A stretch of 64,000 nt of DNA, taken from positions 1-64,000 of the forward strand of contig JAGXIQ010000167.1 in assembly GCA_024635625.1 (NCBI GenBank). The letters are read 5' to 3'. Of the stretch, positions 37,019-49,855 are shown piece after piece. How positions within the stretch are numbered: the stretch's first letter is position 1; each line of letters opens with the position of its first letter. The position numbers were made by a program, and so were the translations under genes. The DNA comes from Loktanella sp. GTDB taxonomy: Bacteria > Pseudomonadota > Alphaproteobacteria > Rhodobacterales > Rhodobacteraceae. The notes under the pieces are model-generated. The model made no database searches. It was not told the origin of the DNA and saw nothing but the letters and a program-made list of their open reading frames with translations.

Positions 37019-38029
37019 TTATTGCGCAATCAGATTTGCAGGCACTTCGATCCCGACTTCTTGATAATAACGCAATGCACCGGGGTGCAGCGGGATCGGC
37101 AGGCCAACGATAGCAGTGTCGAGTGTGATACTTTGCATGGTGGGGTGTATGGCCTGCAGGAACGGTAGGTTCTCGTAAATTGTTTTGGTAATTAGATAAA
37201 CGTCGTCCTCTGATACGTCGGCATTCACAGCCAGAAAATTTGGTTGGGCGATGGTAGCAATATCCTCGGATTGACCGGCGTAAGTGTTGGCTGGAATAGT
37301 GTAGGCAGACCACAAATCTCGCCCGCCATCGGCTGCAGCGATTTCATCTGGCGTAAAGGACAGCAGTGTCACCGCGTGTCCGGCAGCCGAAAGAAGATGA
37401 GATAATGCTCCGACTGGATCGCCCCCCGGCATGCTAATCCCTGCGATTTCACCGGCCTGTAGGGCGTCTGCGGCCGGGCCATATCCCTCGGACATCAACT
37501 TGAAGTCCGAATCGAGGTTTAGACCTAACCCCGCCAGCAGAACCCTGTTCGATTCCAGTGTACCAGAGTTTGGGGCGCCCAAAGCGACTGACTGTCCTTT
37601 TAGCGCCACAAAATCGGCCATCGTACCGGTTGTCACAGCATCGGATGCGATGACGAAGTGTTCCACATTCTGCCACATGACAGAAACCGCGCGTAGGTTG
37701 TCTTGCGGCCCCGCCTCGGTCAGTGGCCCATTTCCAGATGCTAGGTTTATTCCGTAAAGACCCTGGAGGATGCCAAATTGCGCTACACCGTTGCGAAGAA
37801 GATTAATGTTTTCACCAGACCCGGCGCTGGGCAAGGCGGACATGCTAATCCCTGAATCGGGCTGCAACTTGACCTTCATAAGCGTCGCCAACGCCACGCC
37901 GACAGGATAATAGGTGCCACCCGTGGATGCGGTTGCTAAAACATACTCGGTTTCTTGCGCTTGAATTGGGGTGGCTGCAGCCAAAGTCAGGCTAAGCGCC
38001 ACGGCGGCGAGCTTGTAAAAAAGTGCCAT
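37019..38029 (-). CDS. TAXI-family TRAP transporter solute-binding protein
   Basis: A 336-residue periplasmic binding protein. A signal peptide of about 24 residues ends near TPIQA. The mature sequence opens with YVLATASTGGTYYPVG, the signature region of TAXI proteins, and contains GAPNSGTLES. TAXI proteins deliver organic acids such as glutamate or 2-oxoglutarate to a fused TRAP membrane subunit, but no such gene is next to it. It lies upstream of the urease operon on the same strand, 209 bases away. Confidence 0.9.
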   Translation of the reverse strand: MALFYKLAAVALSLTLAAATPIQAQETEYVLATASTGGTYYPVGVALATLMKVKLQPDSGISMSALPSAGSGENINLLRNGVAQFGILQGLYGINLASGNGPLTEAGPQDNLRAVSVMWQNVEHFVIASDAVTTGTMADFVALKGQSVALGAPNSGTLESNRVLLAGLGLNLDSDFKLMSEGYGPAADALQAGEIAGISMPGGDPVGALSHLLSAAGHAVTLLSFTPDEIAAADGGRDLWSAYTIPANTYAGQSEDIATIAQPNFLAVNADVSEDDVYLITKTIYENLPFLQAIHPTMQSITLDTAIVGLPIPLHPGALRYYQEVGIEVPANLIAQ

Positions 38030-38208
38030 TGTTAGTGTCCTATGTCGTGGCGGCGCGCGAAATGCGCCGGGTTCCCTAAACTATGGCAGACCGCCGCCGA
38101 CGCGCATACGGCAAATTTCCGCGTTGGAAACGCGCTGCGGCCATTCGCCCCTTTCACCGGGGTAAGCAGTTGCCTAGATCGGGACCATTACGCTTAAGGA
38201 GAAAATTA

Positions 38209-38766
38209 ATGTCCTCGCTCACCCGTCTGATGACTGCCTTGTCGGTCGCACTCCTGCCCGGATTTGCGCTGGGGCATGATTATATGCTGGGCGATCTGCA
38301 TGTCGAACATCCCTTCGCGCGGGCCACGGCGGCAACCGCGATGGCCGGTGCCGGCTACGTCGAGATTATGAATTCTGGCAATATCGACGACACGCTGATT
38401 GCAATCGAGGCTGATTTCCCTCGTGTGTCTTTACATGACAGTTCCACCGTTGACGGTGTCGCCAGCATGATTGCGCTGGACGGTGTTACGATCCCTGCGG
38501 GTGGTACGGTGACCTTTGCCCCCGGTGGGATGCATGTCATGTTCATGGGGTTGAATGGCGACCCATTAGAAGTGGGTGAAGAGGTTCCCGCGACGCTGGT
38601 CTTCGAGAAGGCGGGGCGTTTAGATGTTGTTTTCAAGGTCGAAGGCATGGCTGGTGCGACGGGCGTTATGGATCACGGTGCCATGGACCATGGGGCAATG
38701 GATCACGACGCGACGGAGCATAGCACGATGGACCACGCGACGATGGACCACGACGCCTTCCCGTAA
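38209..38766 (+). CDS. PCu(A)C periplasmic copper chaperone
   Basis: A 185-residue periplasmic protein. The signal peptide runs to about residue 22 (LSVALLPGFALG). The copper site of the family, H-X10-M-X21-H-X-M, is present exactly, from LHDSSTVDGVASM to GMHVM. The C-terminal 35 residues are an added Met/His-rich tail with repeated MDHGA-like units, likely a further copper-binding segment. PCu(A)C proteins supply copper to cytochrome oxidase. The ATG at 38209 is preceded by AAGGAGA. The gene converges on ppsR with a 7-base gap. Confidence 0.93.
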   Translation: MSSLTRLMTALSVALLPGFALGHDYMLGDLHVEHPFARATAATAMAGAGYVEIMNSGNIDDTLIAIEADFPRVSLHDSSTVDGVASMIALDGVTIPAGGTVTFAPGGMHVMFMGLNGDPLEVGEEVPATLVFEKAGRLDVVFKVEGMAGATGVMDHGAMDHGAMDHDATEHSTMDHATMDHDAFP

Positions 38767-38773
38767 CTAACCG

Positions 38774-40186
38774 TCAATCGCTGGTGTCCCTATCAATCAG
38801 TCCGAACTTGCGCAGCTTGACGTAAAGCGACTGTCGCGACAGGCCCAACATCTCTGCTGCGGCGACGCGATTATTCATGGTCAGGGCGATTGCGGTTTCG
38901 ATACACATTTTTTCGACGACATTTGTCGTTTCCGACACGATATCCTTCAGGGTCGAACTGCCGACAAGTTCTTTCACAGAGCTGAGGCCGTCGTCGCTTG
39001 GTTCGCCGCGTGGCGATTCGGACGATCCGATTTCCCGAATAACGAACGCAAAGATCGCCGTTGCCCCGGCCTTTAGGCGCGTTACGCCAATTTCAACATC
39101 CCGAGGACTGCCATAGTCGCCTGCAATCTTGGTGGCATAAGCCCGCAGCCGTCCGACGTTCGTGGCGTTTTCGGCCATAACCTTAAAGTCGACAGCGCCG
39201 CGCTGCAGCATGTCTTGAATCTGTTGACCGCGCACGCTCATGTCATGGGCGACGCCAATCATGTTCAGAAAGCTGTCGTTCGCCGACAAGATGCTGCCAT
39301 CGCCCGCAGTGAACACCATGCCATCGGGGCCAGCGCTGTAAAGTGCGCGCATATTCTGGTCCAGATTGTCGGCAGGTGCCTCAGCCTGGTTCTTCTTCGT
39401 GATGTGGCATAGCAAAATCCGCTCGCCAGCGGCGCGAAAGATCGTCGGTCGCAGCAATACCGTACCATCACGGCCTTTCAGATCGACCTCTACCGAGGTT
39501 GGTCCACCGGACAAAGCCTGCGTCGTGAGGCGGTCCAGCAAATTGGCGCTTTGACGCGTGTCGAAAAGGCTAACCAGCGATTGCCCCTGCAAGCTGTCAC
39601 GCGCTTTATTGAACATGTCGGCGGCGATGGCATTTGCCTCGCTGATGGCCCCGGTCTTCATGGTCACCATCACTACGCCATCGGTGGTGCTTTCAAGCAG
39701 AACACGAAACCGCATCTCATAGTCGCGATGCGCTTCGTAATCACGCTCTAGCGCCATCTGTGCTGACACGAGCTGTTGCTGCATTTCCGCAACGGGCCGC
39801 AGATCGCGACCTAGCAAAAGAATGGCGCCTGCGGTGCCGATGCGGTGAAAACTGTAGCGGATAGGCAGTTCGCGGCGTCCGCCGATACCGATGTGGTTCA
39901 CCTCGATCGGGCGAACATCGCCGTCGCCGGATAGAAACGAAGTGATCCGCTTTGCAAACTTTTCGCGGCTTTCCGAGTTGAGCGTCGCAGTGAAATCGGT
40001 GTTGTCGAGATCCTCAAACCGTCCGCGATCGCCAAAAGCTGGGTTCAGCAATACGGACAGGATCATCCCATCGTCAGATATCACAAGGCCCACATCAGCG
40101 ACGGCCATCAGAATATCGCCGAGGATATCAGGACCGATCAGCGGGATGTCACCACTGTTCCAGTATTTCGTCCCGCGGGGGCTCAT
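38774..40186 (-). CDS. ppsR: Transcriptional repressor PpsR (CrtJ)
   Basis: A 470-residue redox- and light-responsive repressor of photosynthesis genes. PAS domains (about 20-130, 170-280 and 295-400, with a linking helix around EMQQQLVSAQMALERDYEA) precede a Fis-type helix-turn-helix (NNRVAAAEMLGLSRQSLYVKLRKFGL). Cysteines possibly equivalent to the redox pair are in ILLCHITKK and in EKMCIETAI just before the HTH. The start is uncertain: an ATG at 40276 would add 30 Pro/Ala-rich residues and overlap ppaA, so the ATG at 40186 (MSPRGTKYW) is preferred. It is expected to bind the TGT-N12-ACA sites found upstream of bchF and between crtA and crtI. Confidence 0.94.
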   Translation of the reverse strand: MSPRGTKYWNSGDIPLIGPDILGDILMAVADVGLVISDDGMILSVLLNPAFGDRGRFEDLDNTDFTATLNSESREKFAKRITSFLSGDGDVRPIEVNHIGIGGRRELPIRYSFHRIGTAGAILLLGRDLRPVAEMQQQLVSAQMALERDYEAHRDYEMRFRVLLESTTDGVVMVTMKTGAISEANAIAADMFNKARDSLQGQSLVSLFDTRQSANLLDRLTTQALSGGPTSVEVDLKGRDGTVLLRPTIFRAAGERILLCHITKKNQAEAPADNLDQNMRALYSAGPDGMVFTAGDGSILSANDSFLNMIGVAHDMSVRGQQIQDMLQRGAVDFKVMAENATNVGRLRAYATKIAGDYGSPRDVEIGVTRLKAGATAIFAFVIREIGSSESPRGEPSDDGLSSVKELVGSSTLKDIVSETTNVVEKMCIETAIALTMNNRVAAAEMLGLSRQSLYVKLRKFGLIDRDTSD

Positions 40187-40221
40187 GCCGGACAGGCCGG
40201 TGGGCGCGGGGGCCGGGGCAT

Positions 40222-40962
40222 TCAGATCTTCGATTCTGGTGGTATCGCCGGAGGGCGTATTCCGATCAGTCCGCATAATGTCAGCGCCTCGTCCAGGTCG
40301 GATGTCGCATGGTCAGCCCCGGTGGTGGCGCAAACTACTGTCGTCAAGCTAATGGCGGGACCGCCAATTACAACGGGTGTATATATGTGTCCCTTGCGTA
40401 CCTGATTGACGATTGATCGCAATGAATCAAGCATCTCTAGGCATGTTAGTGACATAAAGACAGCATCGACGGGCGAACGGCGTAGATTTGTGCTGACCTG
40501 TGCTGGGGTCGCACCAACCAGAATTCGGACTGACACGCCGCGTCGCCGCAGTTGCGACACCAATATTGCAGGCCCCAAAGTGTGCTGCGCCTGCGGTGGG
40601 ACGATCACAAGTACCGTCTTTTCATCGCGCCGGCACGATACATCGCTGTGCCAACCAACACTGATCTGGCGCAGAAGGCTTTGCAGGCGCGCGGTGCCGA
40701 TCGTGACCTCGGCAAAGCTGATCAAATCATCGCACCACATCTGGCCAAGATCGCGGGCAACTTGCGGGATGCAGATGTCTGCAAACTGACTGTTGGTCAG
40801 ATATGCCGCTCGTGCCGCCCGCAAGGCACCATCGCATGTATCGTTGCTAGTGTGCAGGACTGCGGTGCGCAGCGCTACAACCGCGTCTGCGATGTTGCCG
40901 TCACAAATGCCGTGCTCTGGTGTGATCAGGTACGTCCGGTCATGTGACGATAGCTGGCCCAT
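40222..40962 (-). CDS. ppaA: PpaA/AerR cobalamin-binding photoregulator
   Basis: A 246-residue B12-domain protein. An N-terminal helical region (about 30-110, with LGQMWCDDLISFAEVTIGTARLQ) precedes a Rossmann-like cobalamin domain with QAQHTLGPAILVSQLRRRG, where the His is the expected cobalt ligand, and VVIGGPAIS. In relatives it binds B12 and acts as an anti-repressor of PpsR in a light-dependent way. It lies directly upstream of ppsR on the same strand and divergent from bchF, as in other purple bacteria. Confidence 0.93.
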   Translation of the reverse strand: MGQLSSHDRTYLITPEHGICDGNIADAVVALRTAVLHTSNDTCDGALRAARAAYLTNSQFADICIPQVARDLGQMWCDDLISFAEVTIGTARLQSLLRQISVGWHSDVSCRRDEKTVLVIVPPQAQHTLGPAILVSQLRRRGVSVRILVGATPAQVSTNLRRSPVDAVFMSLTCLEMLDSLRSIVNQVRKGHIYTPVVIGGPAISLTTVVCATTGADHATSDLDEALTLCGLIGIRPPAIPPESKI

Positions 40963-41039
40963 GAATTACCGTCCTTTCTAAACGCCGCGGCGCCATGCCG
41001 GTCACGCGTCAATCTCATATTCGAAAATGACGATGAATA

Positions 41040-41057
41040 TGTCAAATAAAATTGACA
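41040..41057. promoter_or_regulatory. PpsR binding site, distal copy upstream of bchF
   Basis: TGTCAAATAAAATTGACA matches TGT-N12-ACA exactly and is a near-perfect palindrome. It lies 78 bases from the ppaA start and 172 from the bchF start in an AT-rich divergent promoter region. The two-site arrangement is typical of PpsR/CrtJ cooperative binding. Confidence 0.85.
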
Positions 41058-41158
41058 CTTCAAAATGTAGATTTTGAGATTTACATATAAGAGTCTGAAT
41101 TTATTCTATATCTATAGGAATTCCTTCTGAAGGTGGCGATTTGGCGTGCCTAAAAAAC

Positions 41159-41176
41159 TGTAAGGTATAGTTGACA
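41159..41176. promoter_or_regulatory. PpsR binding site, proximal copy upstream of bchF
   Basis: TGTAAGGTATAGTTGACA matches TGT-N12-ACA. It lies 53 bases before the bchF ATG. A further inverted repeat, CTGACA-N8-TGTCAG at 41199-41218, sits between this site and the bchF start; its meaning is unknown. Confidence 0.8.
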
Positions 41177-41229
41177 CATGTTTGGAATCGGACGTAGTCT
41201 GACAGTACGAAGTGTCAGGGAGGCATTAC

Positions 41230-43071
<1,842 letters not shown>

Positions 43072-43075
<4 letters not shown>

Positions 43076-44628
43076 AGTTGACGGTCTGGACATACGAAGG
43101 TCCGCCACACGTGGGCGCAATGCGCGTCGCTACCGCAATGAAGGGCCTGCATTACGTGCTGCACGCCCCACAAGGTGACACCTACGCCGACCTCCTTTTC
43201 ACGATGATCGAGCGGCGTAACCATCGCCCCCCCGTCACGTACACAACTTTTCAGGCCCGCGACCTCGGCTCTGATACCGCAACGTTATTCAAGACAGCCT
43301 GTCAGGATGCGGTCGACCGGTTCAATCCGCAGGCAATCATCGTGGGAGCGTCCTGCACTGCGGAATTGATCCAAGACGATCCCGCTGGTCTGGCGGAGAC
43401 GATGGGCCTTTCGATCCCCGTCATCCCGCTGGAACTGCCCAGCTATTCCCGCAAGGAAAACTTTGGCGCGGACGAAACGTTCTATCAGATCGTCCGGGCG
43501 CTGGCGCAGCCACAAGACCGCACCGCGCGGATGACCTGCAACATCCTCGGCCCCACAGCGCTGGGCTTTCGCAACCGCGACGACGTCGAGGAGATTACGG
43601 GCCTGCTGTCCGACCTCGGCATCGACATTAACGTCGTGGCCCCGTTGAACGCGACACCCTCAGACATCGCTTGCCTGCCCGCCGCCCATTTTAACGTGCT
43701 GCTTTACCCAGAAACAGGAGAGGCCGCTGCACGCTGGCTGGAAAAGACCTACAGCCAGCCCTTCACGAAAACCGTACCCATCGGCGTTAGCGCCACCCGC
43801 GATTTCATCGCAGAGGTTGAGGCGATCACTGGTTTGCCCTGCAAGCCAGATGAATCCCGCCTGCGCCTACCGTGGTGGACTTCTTCGGTCGACAGTACCT
43901 ACCTTACAGGCAAGCGCGTGTTTCTGTTCGGCGACGGTACCCACGTCTGCGCGATGGCACGCATGGCCCGCGACGAGATGGGTTTCGAGGTCGTGGGCCT
44001 GGGATGCTACAACCGCGAACAAGCCCGCGCTGTGCGCGGCATAGCTCGCGAGTTGGGGCTAGAGGCGCTTATTACCGACGATTATTTAGAGGTCGAGGAA
44101 GCTATCGCAGCGGCCTCGCCAGAGATGATCCTTGGCACCCAGATGGAGCGGCATATCGGCAAGCGGCTGGGCATCCCCTGCGCCGTGATTTCGGCACCTG
44201 TGCATGTGCAGGACTATCCTGCGCGATATTCGCCCATCATGGGGTTTGAAGGTGCGAACGTCATCTTTGATACATTGATTCATCCGCTGGTCATGGGGCT
44301 AGAAGAGCACCTGCTGACCATGTTCCGGGAGGATTTCGAGTTCAACGATGCGGCAGGACCAAGCCATCATGGTGGTCATGCACAGATGGTTGTCTCTGAT
44401 ACCTCTGCTGGCAATTTTTCCGTTCAGATGAACGAAGGCCCAGTGCCCGATCCGACCAGTGACGGCAACGTCATCTGGTTGTCGGACGCCGAGAGGGAAT
44501 TGAAGAAAATCCCGTTCTTTGTGCGGGGCAAGGCGCGCCGCAATACCGAAGCCTTTGCCGCGCAAAAAGGCATCAGCCAGATCAGCCTTGATACTCTGTA
44601 CGAGGCGAAGGCACATTATGCGCGATAG
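43072..44628 (+). CDS. bchB: Dark-operative protochlorophyllide reductase subunit B
   Basis: A 518-residue partner of BchN. It begins [20 protein letters not shown]; the unusual Asp ligand of the 4Fe-4S cluster lies in [13 protein letters not shown], and [11 protein letters not shown] and [22 protein letters not shown] are family-typical. A C-terminal domain (about 455-518, [21 protein letters not shown]) is the usual protochlorophyllide-reductase tail. The ATG at 43072 has only a weak ribosome site, consistent with coupling to the small frame before it. The 3' end overlaps bchH by 11 bases. Confidence 0.97.
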
Positions 44629-47600
44629 TAGCCATCATAACGCCTTTCGGTTCGTAATTATCACGCTGGATAGTCATACGGCTGGTCCCGCAGGTCGCGT
44701 GCGCGATCGCTTGACTGCCGATTTCCCAGGGCTGGAGATTAGCATACACGCGGCCGCAGAATGGGGCGAAAACCCGGCGGCGCTTACCGATGCGCAAGCC
44801 GCTGTCGCGCAGGGCGACATCATCGTTACGAACCTGTTGTTTCTTGAAGAACATACCGCCGCAATCCTACCTTCGCTGATTGCCCGTCGGCCTGACTGCG
44901 CCGCCATGATCAACGTGATTGCAGACAGCGAAATCGTAAAGCTGACGAAGATGGGCGATCTGGACATGCAGCGCCCTGCCTCCGGCATGATGGCGATGAT
45001 GAAGAAGCTGAAACCGCAAGCCAAGGCTAGCACATCCGGTCAAAGCCAGATGAAAACCTTGCGCCGCCTGCCCAAGATTTTGCGACTGATTCCCGGCAAG
45101 GCGCAGGACCTGCGCAACTGGTTTCTAAGCATGCAGTACTGGCTTGGCGGTTCGGACGAAAACATCGAACAGATGATCCGCATGCTGGTTGGTCGCTACA
45201 GCCGCGATCGGGGTTGGGGTGACGTCAAGGCGCTGCCACCGATTGATTATCCAGAATGTGGCGTCTACCACCCGGACCTTCCCGACACCCATATCAGTGA
45301 AAATGAACGTGAATTGCCGCGCCCGGCGGAACCGGTTGCCACCATCGGCATCCTCATGCTGCGGTCCTATATCCTGTCGTCCGACACCGCCCATTATGAC
45401 GCTGTCATTCGGGCGTTCGAGGCAAAGGGCATGGCGGTCGTACCCGCCTTTGCGGGTGGTCTTGATGCGACGCCAGCGATCCAAAACTATTTTCACGGCA
45501 AAGTTGACGCGCTGGTTTCGTTGACAGGGTTCAGCCTTGTCGGTGGGCCCGCTTACAATGACAGCCCCGCTGCAATCAAACTGCTGATGGCACTGGACGT
45601 CCCTTATATCGCCGCCCAGCCGTTAGAGTTTCAGACGCTGGCCCAGTGGGGCGCCAGTGCGCAGGGCCTAGGCCCGGTGGAAACCACGATGCTTGTTGCC
45701 CTGCCAGAGATTGACGGCGCGACTGCGCCGACCGTCTTTGCCGGTCGTCACGGTACAGAGCCTTGCACGGGTTGCCATAACGCCTGCACGGGCAAGCCGG
45801 GCGACAAGTCGATGGCGCCCTGTTCAGAGCGGATTACTTCGCTTGCGAAAAAGACTCTGCGGCTGGCGACACTGCGGCGCAAGCGCAACGCGGACAAGAA
45901 TGTGGGTATCGTCCTGTTCGGTTTTCCGCCGAACGCGGGTGCAGTTGGCACGGCGGCCTACCTTAGCGTGTTCGAAAGCCTGTTCAACACCCTGACCCGG
46001 ATGAAGGCCGACGGTTACGACGTCGATATGCCCGCCGATCTGGACACCTTGCGGGCGATGGTCCTGAAAGGGAATGCTGCGCAGTTCGGTCAAGAGGCGA
46101 ACGTAGCCGATCACGTCACTGCCGATCACATCGTCAGCCACACACCACCGCTGAAGGTCATAGAGGCCGTCTGGGGTCCGGCCCCCGGCAAGATCCAGTC
46201 CGATGGGCGCGGGGTGTTTATTCTTGGCTGCCACTTCGGAAAAGTCTTCGTCGGTGTGCAGCCGACCTTTGGTTACGAAGGCGACCCGATGCGCCTTTTG
46301 TTCGAGCGCGGCTTTGCGCCGACGCATGCCTTTACCCAGTTCTACATTTGGCTGCGCAATACCTACCGCGCCGACGTCATCCTGCACTTTGGCATGCATG
46401 GTGCGCTTGAATTCATGCCGGGCAAGCAGGCGGGCCTTGGGGCGCGCGACTGGCCGGACCGTCTGATCGGCGAAATGCCGAATGTTTATCTGTATGCCGC
46501 CAATAACCCATCCGAGGCGACATTGGCCAAGCGCCGCAGCAATGCCGTTACGATCACGCATCTGACGCCGCCCTTGGCCCAAGCGGGTCTATACAAGGGG
46601 CTGCTAGACCTTAAGGACAGCCTGACGCGCTGGCGCGGCATGGGATCGAACGACCCGCAGCGTGGTGATCTGGAAACGATGATCGTCGAACAGGCCGAGG
46701 GTCTGGATCTAAACGCTGCCGACCTCAACCGCCTGTGGCTGACGGTACTGGAGACGGAAGGGTCACTTATCCCTGACGGTTTGCATATCGTGGGGCGCGT
46801 AATGACCGATGCGGCGCGTGCTGACATGATCACGCTGATGGGCGACACCGATGCGGCCCGCGAAGCGGCGCGTCACCTGATGGAAGACCATGAATTGCCC
46901 GCCCTGATGCGCGCACTGTCCGGACGCTATATCGCACCGGTCCCGGGTGGCGATCTGATGCGTAATCCTGCGATCCTTCCAACTGGACGCAACATCCATG
47001 CATTTGATCCGTTCCGTATGCCGACAGCGTTCGCGATGACTGAAGGTGCCAAGCAGGCAGAGGTTTTGATTAAAGCCCACCCGACCATGCCGCGCACTGT
47101 GGCATTGGTTCTGTGGGGGTCCGACAATATCAAGTCCGATGGCGGCCCGTTGGCCCAAGCGCTGGCGCTGATGGGGGCCGTGCCGCGGTTCGACAACTAT
47201 GGTCGTCTGGCTGGGGCTGACCTGATCCCACTTGAAACCTTGGGACGTCCGCGCATCGACGTCGTGATGACCCTTTCCGGCATATTTCGGGATCTGCTAC
47301 CGCTGCAAACCAAGCTTTTGGCCGAGGCTGCATTGAAATGTGCCATGGCGGACGAGCCTGCGCACAAGAACTTCATCCGTGCCCATGCGACGGCCCACAT
47401 GGCCGAGACGGGCTGTGGCATCGAAGAGGCGGCGTTGCGGGTCTTTTCCAACGCAGAGGGTGCCTACGGGTCCAATGTAAACCAGCTTATCGACAGTTCT
47501 GCTTTTGGTGACGAGGACGAGCTGGCCGATGCATACGAGAACCGCAAAAGCTTTGCCTACGGTGTGGATGGCAAGCCTAGCCAGAACGCCGATCTGCTGC

Positions 47601-48160
47601 AGAAGACGTTGCGCCACGTCGATTTGGCCTACCAAAATCTTGAATCGGTCGAACTGGGCGTCACCTCCGTCGACCACTACTTTGACACGTTGGGCGGGAT
47701 CGCGCGGGCGGTGAAGCGGGCAAAGGGCGGCGTCGATACGCCAGTCTACATCGGCGACCAGACCCGCGGCGGAAACAAGGTGCGCACGCTTAAGGATCAA
47801 GTGGCACTAGAGACGCGGTCGCGCAGCCTGAACCCGAAATTCTACGAAGGCTTGCTAAAGCATGGCCACGAGGGCGTGCGCCAAATCGAGGCGCAGATCA
47901 CCAATACGATGGGCTGGTCGGCGACGACCGGGTCAGTCGATCCATGGGTGTATCAGCGCCTCAGCGAAACATTCGTGCTGGACGCCGAAATGCGTGAACG
48001 GCTAGCGGCGTTGAATCCGCAAGCTTCGATGCGGATGGCGAACCGGCTGCTGGAGGCGTCGGACCGGGCCTATTGGGCGCCTGATGCAGCGACATTGGCG
48101 GCTCTTCAGGACGCAGCAGACGCGATTGAGGATCGGATGGAAGGGATTGCGGCAGAATGA
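44618..48160 (+). CDS. bchH: Magnesium chelatase subunit H
   Basis: A 1180-residue porphyrin-binding subunit that inserts Mg into protoporphyrin IX with BchI and BchD. Family sequences include [57 protein letters not shown] and [18 protein letters not shown]. The ATG at 44618 overlaps the end of bchB. A Cys cluster, [13 protein letters not shown] (about residues 385-397), is present; such a region is common in BchH and need not be a haem site. A palindromic repeat follows the stop. Confidence 0.97.
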   Translation: MRDSSHHNAFRFVIITLDSHTAGPAGRVRDRLTADFPGLEISIHAAAEWGENPAALTDAQAAVAQGDIIVTNLLFLEEHTAAILPSLIARRPDCAAMINVIADSEIVKLTKMGDLDMQRPASGMMAMMKKLKPQAKASTSGQSQMKTLRRLPKILRLIPGKAQDLRNWFLSMQYWLGGSDENIEQMIRMLVGRYSRDRGWGDVKALPPIDYPECGVYHPDLPDTHISENERELPRPAEPVATIGILMLRSYILSSDTAHYDAVIRAFEAKGMAVVPAFAGGLDATPAIQNYFHGKVDALVSLTGFSLVGGPAYNDSPAAIKLLMALDVPYIAAQPLEFQTLAQWGASAQGLGPVETTMLVALPEIDGATAPTVFAGRHGTEPCTGCHNACTGKPGDKSMAPCSERITSLAKKTLRLATLRRKRNADKNVGIVLFGFPPNAGAVGTAAYLSVFESLFNTLTRMKADGYDVDMPADLDTLRAMVLKGNAAQFGQEANVADHVTADHIVSHTPPLKVIEAVWGPAPGKIQSDGRGVFILGCHFGKVFVGVQPTFGYEGDPMRLLFERGFAPTHAFTQFYIWLRNTYRADVILHFGMHGALEFMPGKQAGLGARDWPDRLIGEMPNVYLYAANNPSEATLAKRRSNAVTITHLTPPLAQAGLYKGLLDLKDSLTRWRGMGSNDPQRGDLETMIVEQAEGLDLNAADLNRLWLTVLETEGSLIPDGLHIVGRVMTDAARADMITLMGDTDAAREAARHLMEDHELPALMRALSGRYIAPVPGGDLMRNPAILPTGRNIHAFDPFRMPTAFAMTEGAKQAEVLIKAHPTMPRTVALVLWGSDNIKSDGGPLAQALALMGAVPRFDNYGRLAGADLIPLETLGRPRIDVVMTLSGIFRDLLPLQTKLLAEAALKCAMADEPAHKNFIRAHATAHMAETGCGIEEAALRVFSNAEGAYGSNVNQLIDSSAFGDEDELADAYENRKSFAYGVDGKPSQNADLLQKTLRHVDLAYQNLESVELGVTSVDHYFDTLGGIARAVKRAKGGVDTPVYIGDQTRGGNKVRTLKDQVALETRSRSLNPKFYEGLLKHGHEGVRQIEAQITNTMGWSATTGSVDPWVYQRLSETFVLDAEMRERLAALNPQASMRMANRLLEASDRAYWAPDAATLAALQDAADAIEDRMEGIAAE

Positions 48161-48189
48161 TTGGTACCTGCGCCATTTCGAATGTCGGA

Positions 48190-49165
<976 letters not shown>

Positions 49166-49166
<1 letters not shown>

Positions 49167-49855
49167 TGACCCAATACGCTGCCACACGGGACCGGGTTGA
49201 AGATTACTTTGACCGCAGCGCCACGCAGGTCTGGGCGCGGCTGACGTCTGACGCGCCCGTCAGCGGTATCCGCGCCACAGTGCGGGCGGGCCGTGATCGG
49301 ATGCGGGACCTGCTTTTGGCGCAACTGCCATCAGACCTAACGGGCTGCCGTGTGCTGGATGCTGGATGCGGGACGGGGGCGGCGTCGGTCGCTTTGGCGG
49401 AAAGGGGCGCGCAGGTGGTGGGGGTCGATATCTCTCCGGCCCTTATCGACATCGCGCGGCGGCGAATGCCGGGTCATCTTACAGACCGGATCACATGGAT
49501 TGCGGGCGATATGCTGGATGGTGTCGATGGCACCTTCGATCATGCCGTCGCGATGGATTCGATGATCTATTATTCCGCCACAGACATTGCGCAGGTGCTA
49601 GGCCGCGCGGGACCGCGAATAACCGGGCGCTTTGCCTTTACGCTGGCCCCGCGCACGCCGTTGCTGATGGCAATGTTTCGCATGGGCAAGCTGTTTCCCC
49701 GTGCCGACCGTAGTCCGCAAATGGTGCCGCATGCCGCCAAGGATATTGAACAAGCGCTGCGTGAATCCAGCGTGCAGGGAAGGTTGCAAGAGGTCGAGCG
49801 TGTGACCTCCGGCTTCTATATTTCCACCGCCTATGTGTTCGAGGACGCAAGATGA
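49166..49855 (+). CDS. bchM: Mg-protoporphyrin IX O-methyltransferase
   Basis: A 229-residue SAM-dependent methyltransferase that makes Mg-protoporphyrin monomethyl ester. The SAM site is RVLDAGCGTGAASVALAERGA, followed by VVGVDISPALIDIAR. It begins MTQYAATRDRVEDYFDRSA, typical of BchM. The stop overlaps the lhaA start as ATGA. Confidence 0.97.

Noticed and set aside
41066-41085. TGT-N14-ACA as a third PpsR site before bchF
   Set aside because: Spacing differs from the N12 consensus, so it is mentioned as a variant only and not annotated as a site.
45824-46582. A 252-codon minus-strand frame inside bchH
   Set aside because: Antisense shadow of a conserved gene in a GC-rich genome; no recognisable protein.
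44618-48160. CxxCH motif in BchH as a possible haem-binding site
   Set aside because: BchH is a cytoplasmic protein without signal peptide and Cys clusters are known in this region of the family; a c-type haem is not supported.
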